Source: Clostridia bacterium
Lineage (GTDB): Bacteria > Bacillota > Clostridia > Christensenellales > Borkfalkiaceae
DNA: 64,000 nucleotides
Reading direction: 5' to 3'
Assembly: GCA_017626305.1 (NCBI GenBank)
Contig: JAGAIW010000138.1
Coordinates: 147,022 to 211,021 of the forward strand
Each line of letters starts with the position of its first letter. The first letter of the stretch is position 1. A program made the position numbers and the translations under genes. The notes under the pieces are model-generated. The model was not told the origin of the DNA and did no database searches. It saw only the letters and a list, made by a program, of their open reading frames with translations. Below are positions 41,977 to 50,743 of this stretch, in pieces.

Positions 41977-42648
41977 ATGGCGAAAATTTTAGTTGCCGAA
42001 GACGACAAAGACTTAAACCGTTTCGTTTGCGCAAGCTTACGCGCGCAAGGGTTTGACGTGATTGCCTGCTTTGACGGCGCGCAGGCGTTAGAACAATTAA
42101 CAACCAACAAATGCGATATGCTACTTACCGACGTGATGATGCCCAACGTCGACGGGTTCGAGCTCGCCGAGCAGGTGCGTTTATTCGACAAAACCATACC
42201 TATCGTATTCATGACGGCAAAGGACGACAAGCCGTCCAAAATGCTTGGCTACCGTATCGGCATTGACGATTACGTGACCAAGCCGTTTGACATGGACGTT
42301 CTTTTCATGAAACTCACCGCTATGCTCCGCCGCGCGAAAATCGAAACGGAAAAAATGATTACGGTCGGCAATCTTACCATGAACGTAGAAGAACGCATAG
42401 CGACGATAAACGGCGAAGAAATCGCCCTTACGGTGCGGGAATTTGACTTACTGTTCAAATTCTTATCCTATCCCAAAAAGACGTTTACCCGTTCGGCGCT
42501 CATGGAAGAATTTTGGGATTACGATTCGTCCGCAACGTCGCGTACCGTCGACGTGTACATGGCAAAATTGCGCGAAAAAACCGCCGATTGCGACGGATTT
42601 GAAATACTCACCGTACACGGTTTAGGGTATAAGGCGGTGTTAAAATGA
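41977..42648 (+). CDS. OmpR/PhoB-family response regulator
   Basis: 223 aa. Receiver domain with phospho-acceptor Asp52 (LLTDVMMP), Thr80 and Lys102 (VTKPFD); C-terminal winged helix (about 128-223) ending in LTVHGLGYKAVLK. Start ATG 41977 is placed 8 nt after AAAGGTGG; ATG 41974 is possible. Its gene overlaps the kinase gene by 4 bp (ATGA). It probably binds the repeat boxes at 41902 and 45025, thereby controlling itself and the downstream ABC transporters. Confidence 0.93.
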   Translation: MAKILVAEDDKDLNRFVCASLRAQGFDVIACFDGAQALEQLTTNKCDMLLTDVMMPNVDGFELAEQVRLFDKTIPIVFMTAKDDKPSKMLGYRIGIDDYVTKPFDMDVLFMKLTAMLRRAKIETEKMITVGNLTMNVEERIATINGEEIALTVREFDLLFKFLSYPKKTFTRSALMEEFWDYDSSATSRTVDVYMAKLREKTADCDGFEILTVHGLGYKAVLK

Positions 42649-43688
42649 AACCCCGCAAATCCCGCTGGCTTACGGGCAGTATTTTCTTTTTCCTGCTCGT
42701 TGCTGCCATTATCCAAATCGGCATACTCACGTTCGATTACATTGAAGAGCAAACAAGCGACAAAGTGCTTATCGCGGTGCTTATTCTTATCGTTATCGTG
42801 TTATTATCCGTTATTGCAACGACCATAGACCTTATCCGTCGAAAAATCACTATCGAGCGACCCGTCAATAAAATTCTCGACGCCACCGACCGTATTGCCA
42901 AAGGCGATTTTTCCGTTCGGCTGGACGCCACGCACGAATACGGCAAGCACACGGAATACGATTTAATCATGGAAAACGTTAACACGCTTGCGGCAGAGCT
43001 CGGCAAAAGCGAAGTGTTAAAGACGGACTTTATCTCCAACGTTTCCCACGAATTAAAAACCCCCCTTGCGGTCATTCAAAACTACGCCGCCTTATTACAA
43101 GATGAAACGTTAGACGAAAAAACGCGCGCCAAATACGCCAAAACCATTCAACAAGCGGCAGGGCGTTTATCCGCGCTGATCACCAACATACTCAAACTCA
43201 ACAAGCTGGAAAATCAACAGCTTTCCCCTGAATTTGAAAAGTACAATCTCACCGACGCTTTGGCGCAAGCGGTGATTGCCTTGGAAGACTGGATAGAGAG
43301 CAAACATTTGCAAATGGATTGCGATTTACAGGACGTTACGCTGTTTTCTTCTCCTACCCTGCTGGAAATCGTTTGGAATAATCTTTTATCCAACGCCGTA
43401 AAATTCACCGACAACGGCGGTAGTATTTTCGTCAAGCTGACGACGAAAAACGACCTTGCTATCGTGGAAATCACGGATACGGGCTGCGGCATTTCTCCCG
43501 AAACGGGCGCGCGGATTTTTGAAAAGTTTTATCAAGGCGACACTTCTCACGCCCAAGAAGGCAACGGGCTTGGGCTGCCGCTTGTCAAAAAAGTTATTGA
43601 CATTCTCGGCGGTCAAATCTCCGTGCGCAGTCAGCTGGGAGAAGGCACAACCTTTACCGTCACCTTAAAAGGAGTTATCCATGCGTGA
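42645..43688 (+). CDS. membrane sensor histidine kinase
   Basis: 347 aa. Two membrane helices close together (about 9-30 and 40-62) with a very short outside loop of roughly ten residues, then HAMP-like linker, H-box SHELKTPL (His135), N-box NNLLSNAVKF, and ATP motifs DTGCGI and GNGLGLPL. The intramembrane-sensing layout suggests that it detects a signal through a partner rather than a ligand domain; the adjacent membrane proteins and ABC transporters are candidates. Confidence 0.93.
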   Translation: MKPRKSRWLTGSIFFFLLVAAIIQIGILTFDYIEEQTSDKVLIAVLILIVIVLLSVIATTIDLIRRKITIERPVNKILDATDRIAKGDFSVRLDATHEYGKHTEYDLIMENVNTLAAELGKSEVLKTDFISNVSHELKTPLAVIQNYAALLQDETLDEKTRAKYAKTIQQAAGRLSALITNILKLNKLENQQLSPEFEKYNLTDALAQAVIALEDWIESKHLQMDCDLQDVTLFSSPTLLEIVWNNLLSNAVKFTDNGGSIFVKLTTKNDLAIVEITDTGCGISPETGARIFEKFYQGDTSHAQEGNGLGLPLVKKVIDILGGQISVRSQLGEGTTFTVTLKGVIHA

Positions 43689-44625
43689 ATTTTGGGATAA
43701 ATTCTTACAAATTTGGCGTACATTCGTACGTGTATTTTTAAATCCGCCGACGTGGGTGAAAGCGCTCACTTACCTTTTAGCGGTGCTTAGCAGCGTCGGC
43801 TCGCTGTTGATTTTACTCATCAATTTTACGGGCACGATTTGGGAAATTTTCGCCTACGTCCTGTTTGGCGTAGCCGCCCTTTCCCTTGGCTACGCCGTCT
43901 ATTTGACCATTCCACTCATTCCCCGTATCAAAAAATGGGTAATCAATAAGGGCGAAAGCTGGAACTTTACCCATTCGCTTATGCGCAATTACAGTTTTCG
44001 GACAATCGTTTTTGCTTTCTTTTCCTTTCTAATGAGTATCGCTTTCGGCGTGCTCAACGGCTACAAAGGCATTGCGTTGCAGTCAATTTGGTTCGGCGCG
44101 TTGGCGGCGTACTATGTCTTTCTCGCGCTCCTGCGCGGCGGCGTGCTTATCCACAAACGCCGTCGGGGGGAAAACGACGAGCTTTCTAACGCTAAAACCT
44201 ATCGTAACTGCGGTATCATTTTGCTGGTACTCAACGCGGCGTTATCTTCGGCGATTGCGCAAATGATTTTCGATAACCAAGCGTTTTCGTATGCCGACTG
44301 GACGATTTTCGCCTATGCGGCGTATGCGTTTTTCAAAATCACCATGTCGATTATCAATCTATTCCGCGCCAAAAAGCAGGACGATTTGATTATCATGGCG
44401 ATTCAGAACGTCAACTTTATCGACGCGGCGGTATCCATTCTCGCCCTGCAAACCGCGCTCTTGCACACCTTTACGACAGGCGACGTCGATATTTCCCTGT
44501 TTAACACCTTAACGGGGATTGCGGTCAGCACCGTTTCCATTTCGCTTGCCGTGCTTATGACTCGCAAAGGCTACAAACAAACCAAAGAACTCAAAAGGAA
44601 TTACCAACATGAACAAACCGTTTAA
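43681..44625 (+). CDS. multi-pass membrane protein of the two-component operon
   Basis: 314 aa, about seven or eight membrane helices (for example LTYLLAVLSSVGSLLILLI, FAYVLFGVAALSLGYAVYL, TIVFAFFSFLMSIAFGVL). Overlaps the kinase gene by 8 bp, so tightly co-expressed. No enzymatic motif. May be a sensory accessory or resistance factor for the kinase. Family not named with confidence. Confidence 0.75.
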   Translation: MREFWDKFLQIWRTFVRVFLNPPTWVKALTYLLAVLSSVGSLLILLINFTGTIWEIFAYVLFGVAALSLGYAVYLTIPLIPRIKKWVINKGESWNFTHSLMRNYSFRTIVFAFFSFLMSIAFGVLNGYKGIALQSIWFGALAAYYVFLALLRGGVLIHKRRRGENDELSNAKTYRNCGIILLVLNAALSSAIAQMIFDNQAFSYADWTIFAYAAYAFFKITMSIINLFRAKKQDDLIIMAIQNVNFIDAAVSILALQTALLHTFTTGDVDISLFNTLTGIAVSTVSISLAVLMTRKGYKQTKELKRNYQHEQTV

Positions 44626-44989
44626 TTACACCTACACCGCCCCTACGGAAGAAGAACGCAAGGAAATTGCCTTAATCCGCAAACAATATCAACCCGTAGA
44701 ACAAACGGAAAGCAAATTAGAACGACTGCGCCGTTTAGACCGCGCCGTGAAAAATACCCCCGTAATCGTTTCGCTGATACTCGGCATTGTCGGCTGTTTG
44801 ATTTTCGGGACGGGGCTTACCCTTATTTTAGAATGGCAAATTTGGCTTTGGGGCGTGATTTGCATGTGTGTGGGAGCGATTCCCATGGCGATAGCGTATC
44901 CCGTGTATTTGGGCGTTTTCAATGCGAATAAACGCAAGTACGGCGCGGAAATCTTACAGCTTTCCGAAGAGCTGTTAAACGAAAAATAA
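44609..44989 (+). CDS. small two-helix membrane protein
   Basis: 126 aa. Polar N-terminal half (1-50), two membrane helices (about 52-75 and 80-103), short charged tail. Overlaps the previous gene by 17 bp. Last gene of the two-component operon before the terminator at 44997. No family recognised. Confidence 0.72.
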   Translation: MNKPFNYTYTAPTEEERKEIALIRKQYQPVEQTESKLERLRRLDRAVKNTPVIVSLILGIVGCLIFGTGLTLILEWQIWLWGVICMCVGAIPMAIAYPVYLGVFNANKRKYGAEILQLSEELLNEK

Positions 44990-44996
44990 ACGTTTT

Positions 44997-45024
44997 GGCA
45001 TATCCAAAGGATATGCCTTTTTTA
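44997..45024 (+). terminator. terminator of the two-component operon
   Basis: GGCATATCC (44997-45005), AAA, GGATATGCC (45009-45017), TTTTTT. Confidence 0.9.
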
Positions 45025-45078
45025 TTTACAAAACTTTAACATATCGTTTGCGTTTTATAAACATTTCTTTTCTATAAT
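45025..45078 (+). promoter_or_regulatory. second direct-repeat box and activator-type promoter, for the ABC operon
   Basis: TTTACA (45025), TTAACA (45036), TTTGCG (45047), TAAACA (45058), again an 11-bp period. The last hexamer ends 9 nt before TATAAT (45073-45078) and there is no usable -35. The geometry is identical to that at 41902-41955. Confidence 0.75.
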
Positions 45079-45109
45079 ACATGGGTAAACGAAAAAAAGG
45101 AGTTTTTAT

Positions 45110-46012
45110 ATGAACGCTATTGAAATACGCGGACTTTCTAAAAGCTTTCGCGGTATGTACGCCTTAAACGGCTTGAACATGACCGTTCCCGTCGGCGCTA
45201 TTTACGGCTTTATCGGCGAAAACGGCAGCGGGAAATCCACCACCGAAAAACTCATTTGCGGACACCTTGTTCCCGATTGCGGGCAAATGAAACTGTTCGG
45301 CAAAGACTATACGGACGCAGGCGTGCGCGTGCGCGTCGGCGCGTTGATTGAAAACGCAGGCTGTTTTCCTTCTTCTAGCGTGTATCAAAATTTGATGATG
45401 CAAGCCTTAAATTTAGGGCTTTTAAACCCCGACGAAGAGATTGAACGGGTATTAAAAATCGTACGTATGGAAGATAGCGCGCAAATCAAATTCAAAAACT
45501 GTTCGCTGGGTATGAAACAGCGTATCGGTATCGCCATGGCACTCCTTGGCGACCCTGCCCTGCTCATTTTGGACGAACCTATCAACGGGTTAGATACGGA
45601 CGGTATGCGCATTATGCGTGAAATTCTCGTGGACATCACGCAAACGTACGGCTGCACCGTACTTATCTCTTCCCACCTTTTGGGCGAGCTGGAAAAAATT
45701 GCTACCCATTACGGCATTATCCGTCAAGGGAAAATGATCGCTGAGCTTTCCGCTAAGGAAATGGACGCCCGAGCGCGCGTTTTCGTCGCCTTAAAAACGG
45801 CGGATATGCAAAAAGCCGCTACCCTTTTAAAAGGAAAGTATCCAAACGTACACGAAGAAGAAGGTGAGCTGCGCGTATACGACGTGGACGAAGTAGAAGA
45901 AGTCGTGGAATACCTACTCAAAAACGGGCAGGTGGTCAGTCAGGTACGGAAAAACAAAGTGGGCTTAGAAGAATATTATATTCAACTCATGAGCCAAAAG
46001 GAGAGCGAATAA
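45110..46012 (+). CDS. ABC transporter ATPase, BcrA/lantibiotic-immunity type (first copy)
   Basis: 300 aa. Walker A GENGSGKSTT, signature region CSLGMKQRIGIAMAL, Walker B LLILDEPINGLD, switch His in SSHLL. The C-terminal 80 residues end with VGLEEYYIQLM. This subfamily powers export or removal of bacitracin- and lantibiotic-like antibiotics. AAAGGAG upstream. Two bases separate it from its permease. Confidence 0.9.
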   Translation: MNAIEIRGLSKSFRGMYALNGLNMTVPVGAIYGFIGENGSGKSTTEKLICGHLVPDCGQMKLFGKDYTDAGVRVRVGALIENAGCFPSSSVYQNLMMQALNLGLLNPDEEIERVLKIVRMEDSAQIKFKNCSLGMKQRIGIAMALLGDPALLILDEPINGLDTDGMRIMREILVDITQTYGCTVLISSHLLGELEKIATHYGIIRQGKMIAELSAKEMDARARVFVALKTADMQKAATLLKGKYPNVHEEEGELRVYDVDEVEEVVEYLLKNGQVVSQVRKNKVGLEEYYIQLMSQKESE

Positions 46013-46013
46013 C

Positions 46014-46838
46014 ATGGAACAAAATACGTTACACTTTGAATCCCCCACCTTTTTCCAACGGGTAAAACGTATGCTTGACGTGGACTTTTACCGATTATTC
46101 CATACGCCCATGTTTTACATTTTCCTTGCGATAGCCGCTATCATTCCCGCCATGATTTTGGGCATGACGAGTATTGAAAACGCCGACGGCGTCGTACAAA
46201 AGCTATACGATAATACGTGGCAGGTGATTGCCGCTGATACGCCTTTGTACGCCGTTTCGGATATCGCGCAATACGCCAACATGAACATGGTGTTTATCTT
46301 CGGCGGGATTATGCTTTCCATTTTTATCGGTCACGATTATAAAAGCGGTTACGTAAAACAGCTGTTTACCACCCACGCCAAAAAGGAAGACTACATGATT
46401 TCCAAAACGGCTATCGGGGCATTCTCTATGGCGTGTATGTGCATTACCTATCTAATCGGTACGGTCGTGTCGGGCTTATTCGTGCAGGCGTCGTTTGCCG
46501 TCAACGTATGGTCGTTGCTTTGCGCAATCGTCGGCAAAATACTGATGAGCTTAGGCTGGGCAAGCCTGTACGTTTTCTTAAATATCATTTTCCGTAAGTA
46601 TTTCGGTATTTCTATCGTATCCTGCTTTTTCTTCGGTACGGGTATTCTAATCGTCGGCGCGGGCGCGTTGGTCGGGAACTCCCCTTTGCTCAACGTGTTC
46701 TTATACGGCTCGTCGGTGTACGCTTGTTTATCGGGGAATATTTGGACGGTGCTCGTTTGTTTGGCGGTTTCGGTGGCTTGGACGGGAATTTATAACGTCT
46801 TGGGCACGTACGTTTTAGAAAAGAGCGACGTGTATTGA
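46014..46838 (+). CDS. ABC-2 type permease (first copy)
   Basis: 274 aa. A cytoplasmic start (FFQRVKRMLDVDFYRLFHTP) precedes about six membrane helices (MFYIFLAIAAIIPAMILGM and others). FIGHDYKSGYVKQLFTTHAKKEDYMISK is a typical loop of BcrB-like permeases. Partner of the ATPase at 45110. Confidence 0.85.
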   Translation: MEQNTLHFESPTFFQRVKRMLDVDFYRLFHTPMFYIFLAIAAIIPAMILGMTSIENADGVVQKLYDNTWQVIAADTPLYAVSDIAQYANMNMVFIFGGIMLSIFIGHDYKSGYVKQLFTTHAKKEDYMISKTAIGAFSMACMCITYLIGTVVSGLFVQASFAVNVWSLLCAIVGKILMSLGWASLYVFLNIIFRKYFGISIVSCFFFGTGILIVGAGALVGNSPLLNVFLYGSSVYACLSGNIWTVLVCLAVSVAWTGIYNVLGTYVLEKSDVY

Positions 46839-46851
46839 TAAGGAGTATGCT

Positions 46852-47757
46852 ATGAACGCGATTGAAATTAAAAATCTCACCAAAAACTTTGGAGAAAAGC
46901 AAGCCTTAAAGGGCTTGGACATGACCGTCCCCGTCGGCGCTATTTACGGCTTTATCGGCGAAAACGGGAGCGGTAAATCCACTACCGAAAAGATACTTTG
47001 CGGACTTATCCCCTACAACGGCGGAGATGTAAAGCTGTTTGGAAAACCGCTGACCGACGTCAATATCCGCGCGAACATAGGCGTGCTGATCGAATCCCCG
47101 GGGTGTTTCCCTTCGCTTAGCGTATGGAACAATTTAATGATACAGGCGGCAAATTTAGGCATTACGAACGCCGCAGACGAAGTGCGTAAGGTATTAAAGC
47201 TCGTCCGTATGGAAGGCGCGGCAGGAAATAAATACAAAAACTGCTCTTTGGGTATGAAACAGCGTATCGGTATCGCCATGGCGCTGCTTGGCGACCCTGC
47301 CCTGCTTGTTTTGGACGAACCCATCAACGGCTTGGACGCCGACGGTATGCGTATCATGCGCGAAGTGCTTACCGATCTTGCGCAAAACCACGGCTGTACC
47401 GTTTTGGTGTCTTCGCATATTTTAGGCGAGCTGGAAAAAATTGCCACCCATTACGGCATTGTGCGCGGCGGTAGAATGATCAAAGAAATGACGGCGGAAG
47501 AGCTGAACGCAAGCTGCCGTACGTTCGTCGCCTTACAAACGAAAAATCAGGAAAACACCAAGTTTGTACTGCGTAACCGCTACGCCCGCGTAGAAGAAGA
47601 CGAGCAAGGCTATCTCCGTGTGTACGAAGCGAAAAATCCCGAAGAAGTGGTGACCTATTTGTATGAAAAAGGCATACTCGTCCATGAAATCAAGACGGCA
47701 AAAATCGGTTTGGAAGAATATTATATCGACTTAATGAAGGAAAAGGGGGCAAGATAA
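46852..47757 (+). CDS. ABC transporter ATPase, BcrA/lantibiotic-immunity type (second copy)
   Basis: 301 aa, closely similar to the 45110 product along its whole length (both start MNAIEI and share MTVPVGAIYGFIGENGSGKS). All nucleotide-binding motifs intact. AAGGAG upstream. With its permease it forms the second half of a duplicated module; two different half-transporters may also combine. Confidence 0.9.
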   Translation: MNAIEIKNLTKNFGEKQALKGLDMTVPVGAIYGFIGENGSGKSTTEKILCGLIPYNGGDVKLFGKPLTDVNIRANIGVLIESPGCFPSLSVWNNLMIQAANLGITNAADEVRKVLKLVRMEGAAGNKYKNCSLGMKQRIGIAMALLGDPALLVLDEPINGLDADGMRIMREVLTDLAQNHGCTVLVSSHILGELEKIATHYGIVRGGRMIKEMTAEELNASCRTFVALQTKNQENTKFVLRNRYARVEEDEQGYLRVYEAKNPEEVVTYLYEKGILVHEIKTAKIGLEEYYIDLMKEKGAR

Positions 47758-47758
47758 T

Positions 47759-48568
47759 ATGCAAACGGTATCGAAAAACAAAGGCTTTTTCCAAAGAGTA
47801 AAGCGTATGTTCCACGTGGATTTGCGCCGTTTATTTACGGGCAAGTTCTTTTATATCATGGTCGGCATTTCCTTTGCCGTGCCCATCCTCATTCTCGTTA
47901 TGATCACCATGATGGACGGTACGGTTTCCGTCAATCCCCAAACGGGCGTAGAAACGGTTATCGAAGGGTTTGATAACGTTTGGCAAATCTTCGGTTCGAT
48001 CACGAATACCGACCCTGCCGCCGCCATGGATATGAGCTTGACCAGCATGTGCAATATCCATATGATGTATTTTGCCGTAGCCGTTTTGGTATGCATTTTC
48101 GTTTCAGACGATTTCCGCAGCGGCTACGCCAAAAACCTGTTCACCGTCCGTGCGAAAAAGACGGACTACGTCGTTTCCAAAACGCTGGTAGGCTTTATCG
48201 GCGCAGCGGCAATGTTTATCGCATTCTTTATCGGCGCGCTGATCGGCGGCGGTGTTTCGCAACTCCCCTTTGAGATGGTCGGGTTTACGGCAATCAACTT
48301 TGTATTTTGCATGATTTCTAAAATCTTTTTAAGCGCCATCTTCGTTGCCGTTTGCGTGCTTGCAAGCGTTATCGGCAAACAAAAGGCTTGGCTGTCTATG
48401 CTCCTTTCGCTGGGAATCGGCATGCTGTTCTTTACTATGATTCCCATGATTTCTCCGCTGGATTCCACGGCAATCAATGCCCTGCTTAGCGTCGTCGGCG
48501 GAACGCTGTTTGGTATCGGGCTTGGCGCGATTAGCAATCAGGTATTACAAAAAACTTCTCTTGTATAA
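47759..48568 (+). CDS. ABC-2 type permease (second copy)
   Basis: 269 aa, about six helices, starting FFQRVKRMFHVDLRRLFTGK as in the first permease, with VSDDFRSGYAKNLFTVRAKKTDYVVSK in the same loop. Separated by one base from its ATPase. Ends the operon. Confidence 0.85.
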   Translation: MQTVSKNKGFFQRVKRMFHVDLRRLFTGKFFYIMVGISFAVPILILVMITMMDGTVSVNPQTGVETVIEGFDNVWQIFGSITNTDPAAAMDMSLTSMCNIHMMYFAVAVLVCIFVSDDFRSGYAKNLFTVRAKKTDYVVSKTLVGFIGAAAMFIAFFIGALIGGGVSQLPFEMVGFTAINFVFCMISKIFLSAIFVAVCVLASVIGKQKAWLSMLLSLGIGMLFFTMIPMISPLDSTAINALLSVVGGTLFGIGLGAISNQVLQKTSLV

Positions 48569-48577
48569 AAAATTTTT

Positions 48578-48602
48578 TCGGGCGGCAATCGCCCGATTTT
48601 TT
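48578..48602 (+). terminator. terminator of the ABC operon
   Basis: TCGGGCG (48578-48584), GCAAT, CGCCCGA (48590-48596), TTTTTT. Confidence 0.88.
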
Positions 48603-48610
48603 ATAAAGAG

Positions 48611-48639
48611 AGGAAGGACATTCGTCCTTCCTTTTTTTT
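48611..48639 (+). terminator. second tandem terminator
   Basis: AGGAAGGAC (48611-48619), ATTC, GTCCTTCCT (48624-48632), TTTTTTT. It insulates the convergent XRE gene. Confidence 0.85.
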
Positions 48640-48650
48640 CATTCTTATCC

Positions 48651-49625
48651 TTATTCGTCGTTGCCCAGCCAAATGCCCATGACCGTGGAAATCAAGCCGA
48701 AGAGTACTGCCGCTACGGGCCAAACAACCCAGCTTGCTCCCCATGCGTCAAAGCTGAAACTCCATACGAAATACACGGCGGTGGCAATCAGCCAGTATAC
48801 CGAAGATACCGTTTCTTTTATCTTATCCGCGCGCTTTTTCACTTCCGTTGCTTTACCCGAGCGTTGTAATTTATCCATACATTCTTTTTGTACACCCGCA
48901 TGCACGAACAGCGCAACGCCTACCGCTACAATCATAAGCAGCACGCCAAGCATCAGCATGGTCAAAAAAGCATTTTCCATAAACGCCGCGACGAGCAGCG
49001 GTATAGGCGAAAGCACGCAAAGACAAACGCCTATGACGAAATACGCCGAAAACGTACGCCGTGTTTGCGCTTGTAACTGTGAAACGTATTCTTCCGCTTG
49101 GGGGTCTAAACGCAGTTCACCGTTTTTGATTTGCTCGTACTGTCCGTCTTTTAAGCCAGCCCAAACGAATATCCCTACCGCTACGGCGACAATGGCAATC
49201 AAAACGCAAACGCCTACGCCTACGGCAACGCTCTCGGAAACGCTGCCCAGCTCCGCAAACGCCAGCATAACGAACAGCGTAATAGGCGAAAGAATACAAA
49301 GACAAACGGCAAACGCCCACCACGACGCGTTGGCTTTTACGCTATGGAGTGCCGCTTTTGCTTGCTCGAAGTTTATCTTTTCTTCGGGCGGTAACGGTTC
49401 TTTGGGTTGCGTTTCTATATGCTCGCCCAGTTCTTCTTTTAATAAGTAGTCGGTGGACACGCCGAAAAAGTCGGCTATCTTCACCAGTTTATCCAAATCG
49501 GGAACGGCTTGCGCGCCTTCCCATTTAGAAACCGATTGACGGGAAACCCCGATTTCGTTTGCCAAATCTTCCTGCGACATTCCGCGGGATCTACGCAGTT
49601 GTATCAATTTATCCGATAAAAGCAT
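48651..49625 (-). CDS. membrane-bound XRE-family regulator
   Basis: 324 aa. N-terminal HTH (residues about 5-62; LIQLRRSRGMSQEDLANEIG, VSRQSVSKWEGAQAVPDLD) followed by a linker and about six membrane helices arranged as two similar halves (NASWWAFAVCLCILSPITLF and FSAYFVIGVCLCVLSPIPLL) plus two at the end. GGAGGT before ATG 49625. A promoter with a palindromic word (49672-49683) suggests autoregulation. Lies convergent to the ABC operon, which it may sense or control. Confidence 0.85.
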   Translation of the reverse strand: MLLSDKLIQLRRSRGMSQEDLANEIGVSRQSVSKWEGAQAVPDLDKLVKIADFFGVSTDYLLKEELGEHIETQPKEPLPPEEKINFEQAKAALHSVKANASWWAFAVCLCILSPITLFVMLAFAELGSVSESVAVGVGVCVLIAIVAVAVGIFVWAGLKDGQYEQIKNGELRLDPQAEEYVSQLQAQTRRTFSAYFVIGVCLCVLSPIPLLVAAFMENAFLTMLMLGVLLMIVAVGVALFVHAGVQKECMDKLQRSGKATEVKKRADKIKETVSSVYWLIATAVYFVWSFSFDAWGASWVVWPVAAVLFGLISTVMGIWLGNDE

Positions 49626-49653
49626 ACCTACCTCCTGTGCTTTTCTTGCTTGT

Positions 49654-49683
49654 ATTATAACACTTTTTTTAGTTGCATGCAAC
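49654..49683 (-). promoter_or_regulatory. promoter and putative operator of the XRE gene
   Basis: TTGCAT (49677-49682), 17 bp, extended -10 TGT-TATAAT (49654-49659). The -35 lies in the 12-bp palindrome GTTGCATGCAAC (49672-49683); a half-site GGTTGCAT follows at 49713-49720. Confidence 0.75.
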
Positions 49684-49758
49684 CAACTTTGCCTATCAAT
49701 TTGTCAACTGACGGTTGCATTTTACCAAAAAAGAAGGCAAAACGCCTTCTTTTTCGCT
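49658..49758 (+). repeat. 101-bp direct repeat, left copy
   Basis: Matches 54552-54652 at 97 of 101 positions in the same orientation. It contains the -35/operator of the XRE gene and a bidirectional terminator hairpin. Confidence 0.93.
49726..49755. terminator. bidirectional terminator inside the left repeat
   Basis: AGAAGGC (49732-49738) with GCCTTCT (49744-49750), flanked by A and T runs; ends the lactonase operon on the minus strand. Confidence 0.85.
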
Positions 49759-49798
49759 GTTCTATTCTTTGTAATGAACACTCTTTATAGATTTTTAT

Positions 49799-50740
49799 TT
49801 ATAAAACGCACAATACCTTTTCTTTTTTTATTTCAAAAAGTTTTTCTCCGAGCAAGCCCTTCTCCAACGAGAAACACGTAGCGCTCCCGCTATTTTCATT
49901 CGTACAAATGAGTTTATCTTCAAAGATATCAAAATCCCTTGGACTATCCCCACCGCAGGCTGTCGTTTGCAAAAGCGTTAATTTCTCTCTTTCCACCGCA
50001 AATACGCAAATTACGTTTTCTTCACGCAAAGAAACATAAAGCTTTTTTCCGTCTTGGGAAAGACGTATTGCCGCGCCGTTGGCTTTTTTATTTGCGACTT
50101 TGATTTTTTCAGTATGCATAGCCTTTGCTTTACCGTTTTCATAAGCGAAAATACTAATAGACGGTACAAGCTCGTTCACAGCGTAAATATATTTTCCATC
50201 CTTGGAAAACACCAAATGCCTTATGCCGTACCCGCTCGGCACTTTCGTCTCGCTAACAAGGCACAAATTTTTATCGTAGAAAGCAAGTGTATCCGTTCCC
50301 AAATCACATAACGCCAAATACCCGTCGGGCGTTTTATCTACAAAATGCGTGTGCGGCTCGGTTTGCCTTGTCGGATGTACGCTTTTGCCCACTCTTTGCT
50401 CGATTATTTCGCCGTTTTTTACGACGTTTCCGCTCAAATAGTTGACGATATATATCTCGCCCTTATCCACGCATAAATGACAAGCCACCGCCCCCTGCGT
50501 ACTCTTGATCTCCGTAGCGGTTTGCAAATCTTCATCCACGTAAAAATAACCGCTATTTTTATCATTCTCGAACGGTTGAAGGAGCAACACACATAAGCCC
50601 TTTTCGCACTTCACCGCATACATGGGTCTATCGCAAGGAAAATAAGCGCGTTCTTGCAGACCGTCACGTTTCGTTAATTCATAGCCGTAAATACCGCCAC
50701 CGTTCTCTATTGTTTCACAGGATAATATATACGTTTTCAT
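49799..50740 (-). CDS. lactonase-family beta-propeller protein (6-phosphogluconolactonase/sugar lactonase type)
   Basis: 313 aa. Seven-blade propeller pattern, with GKSVHPTRQTEPHTHFVDKT and GIRHLVFSKDGKYIYAVNEL, signatures of the YbhE/lactonase family (cycloisomerase 2). Cytoplasmic. Would open a sugar lactone to the acid. Last gene of a four-gene operon with dehydratase, GH16 and SDR; GGAG before the ATG, 3 nt after the SDR gene. Confidence 0.85.
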   Translation of the reverse strand: MKTYILSCETIENGGGIYGYELTKRDGLQERAYFPCDRPMYAVKCEKGLCVLLLQPFENDKNSGYFYVDEDLQTATEIKSTQGAVACHLCVDKGEIYIVNYLSGNVVKNGEIIEQRVGKSVHPTRQTEPHTHFVDKTPDGYLALCDLGTDTLAFYDKNLCLVSETKVPSGYGIRHLVFSKDGKYIYAVNELVPSISIFAYENGKAKAMHTEKIKVANKKANGAAIRLSQDGKKLYVSLREENVICVFAVEREKLTLLQTTACGGDSPRDFDIFEDKLICTNENSGSATCFSLEKGLLGEKLFEIKKEKVLCVL

Positions 50741-50743
50741 TTT

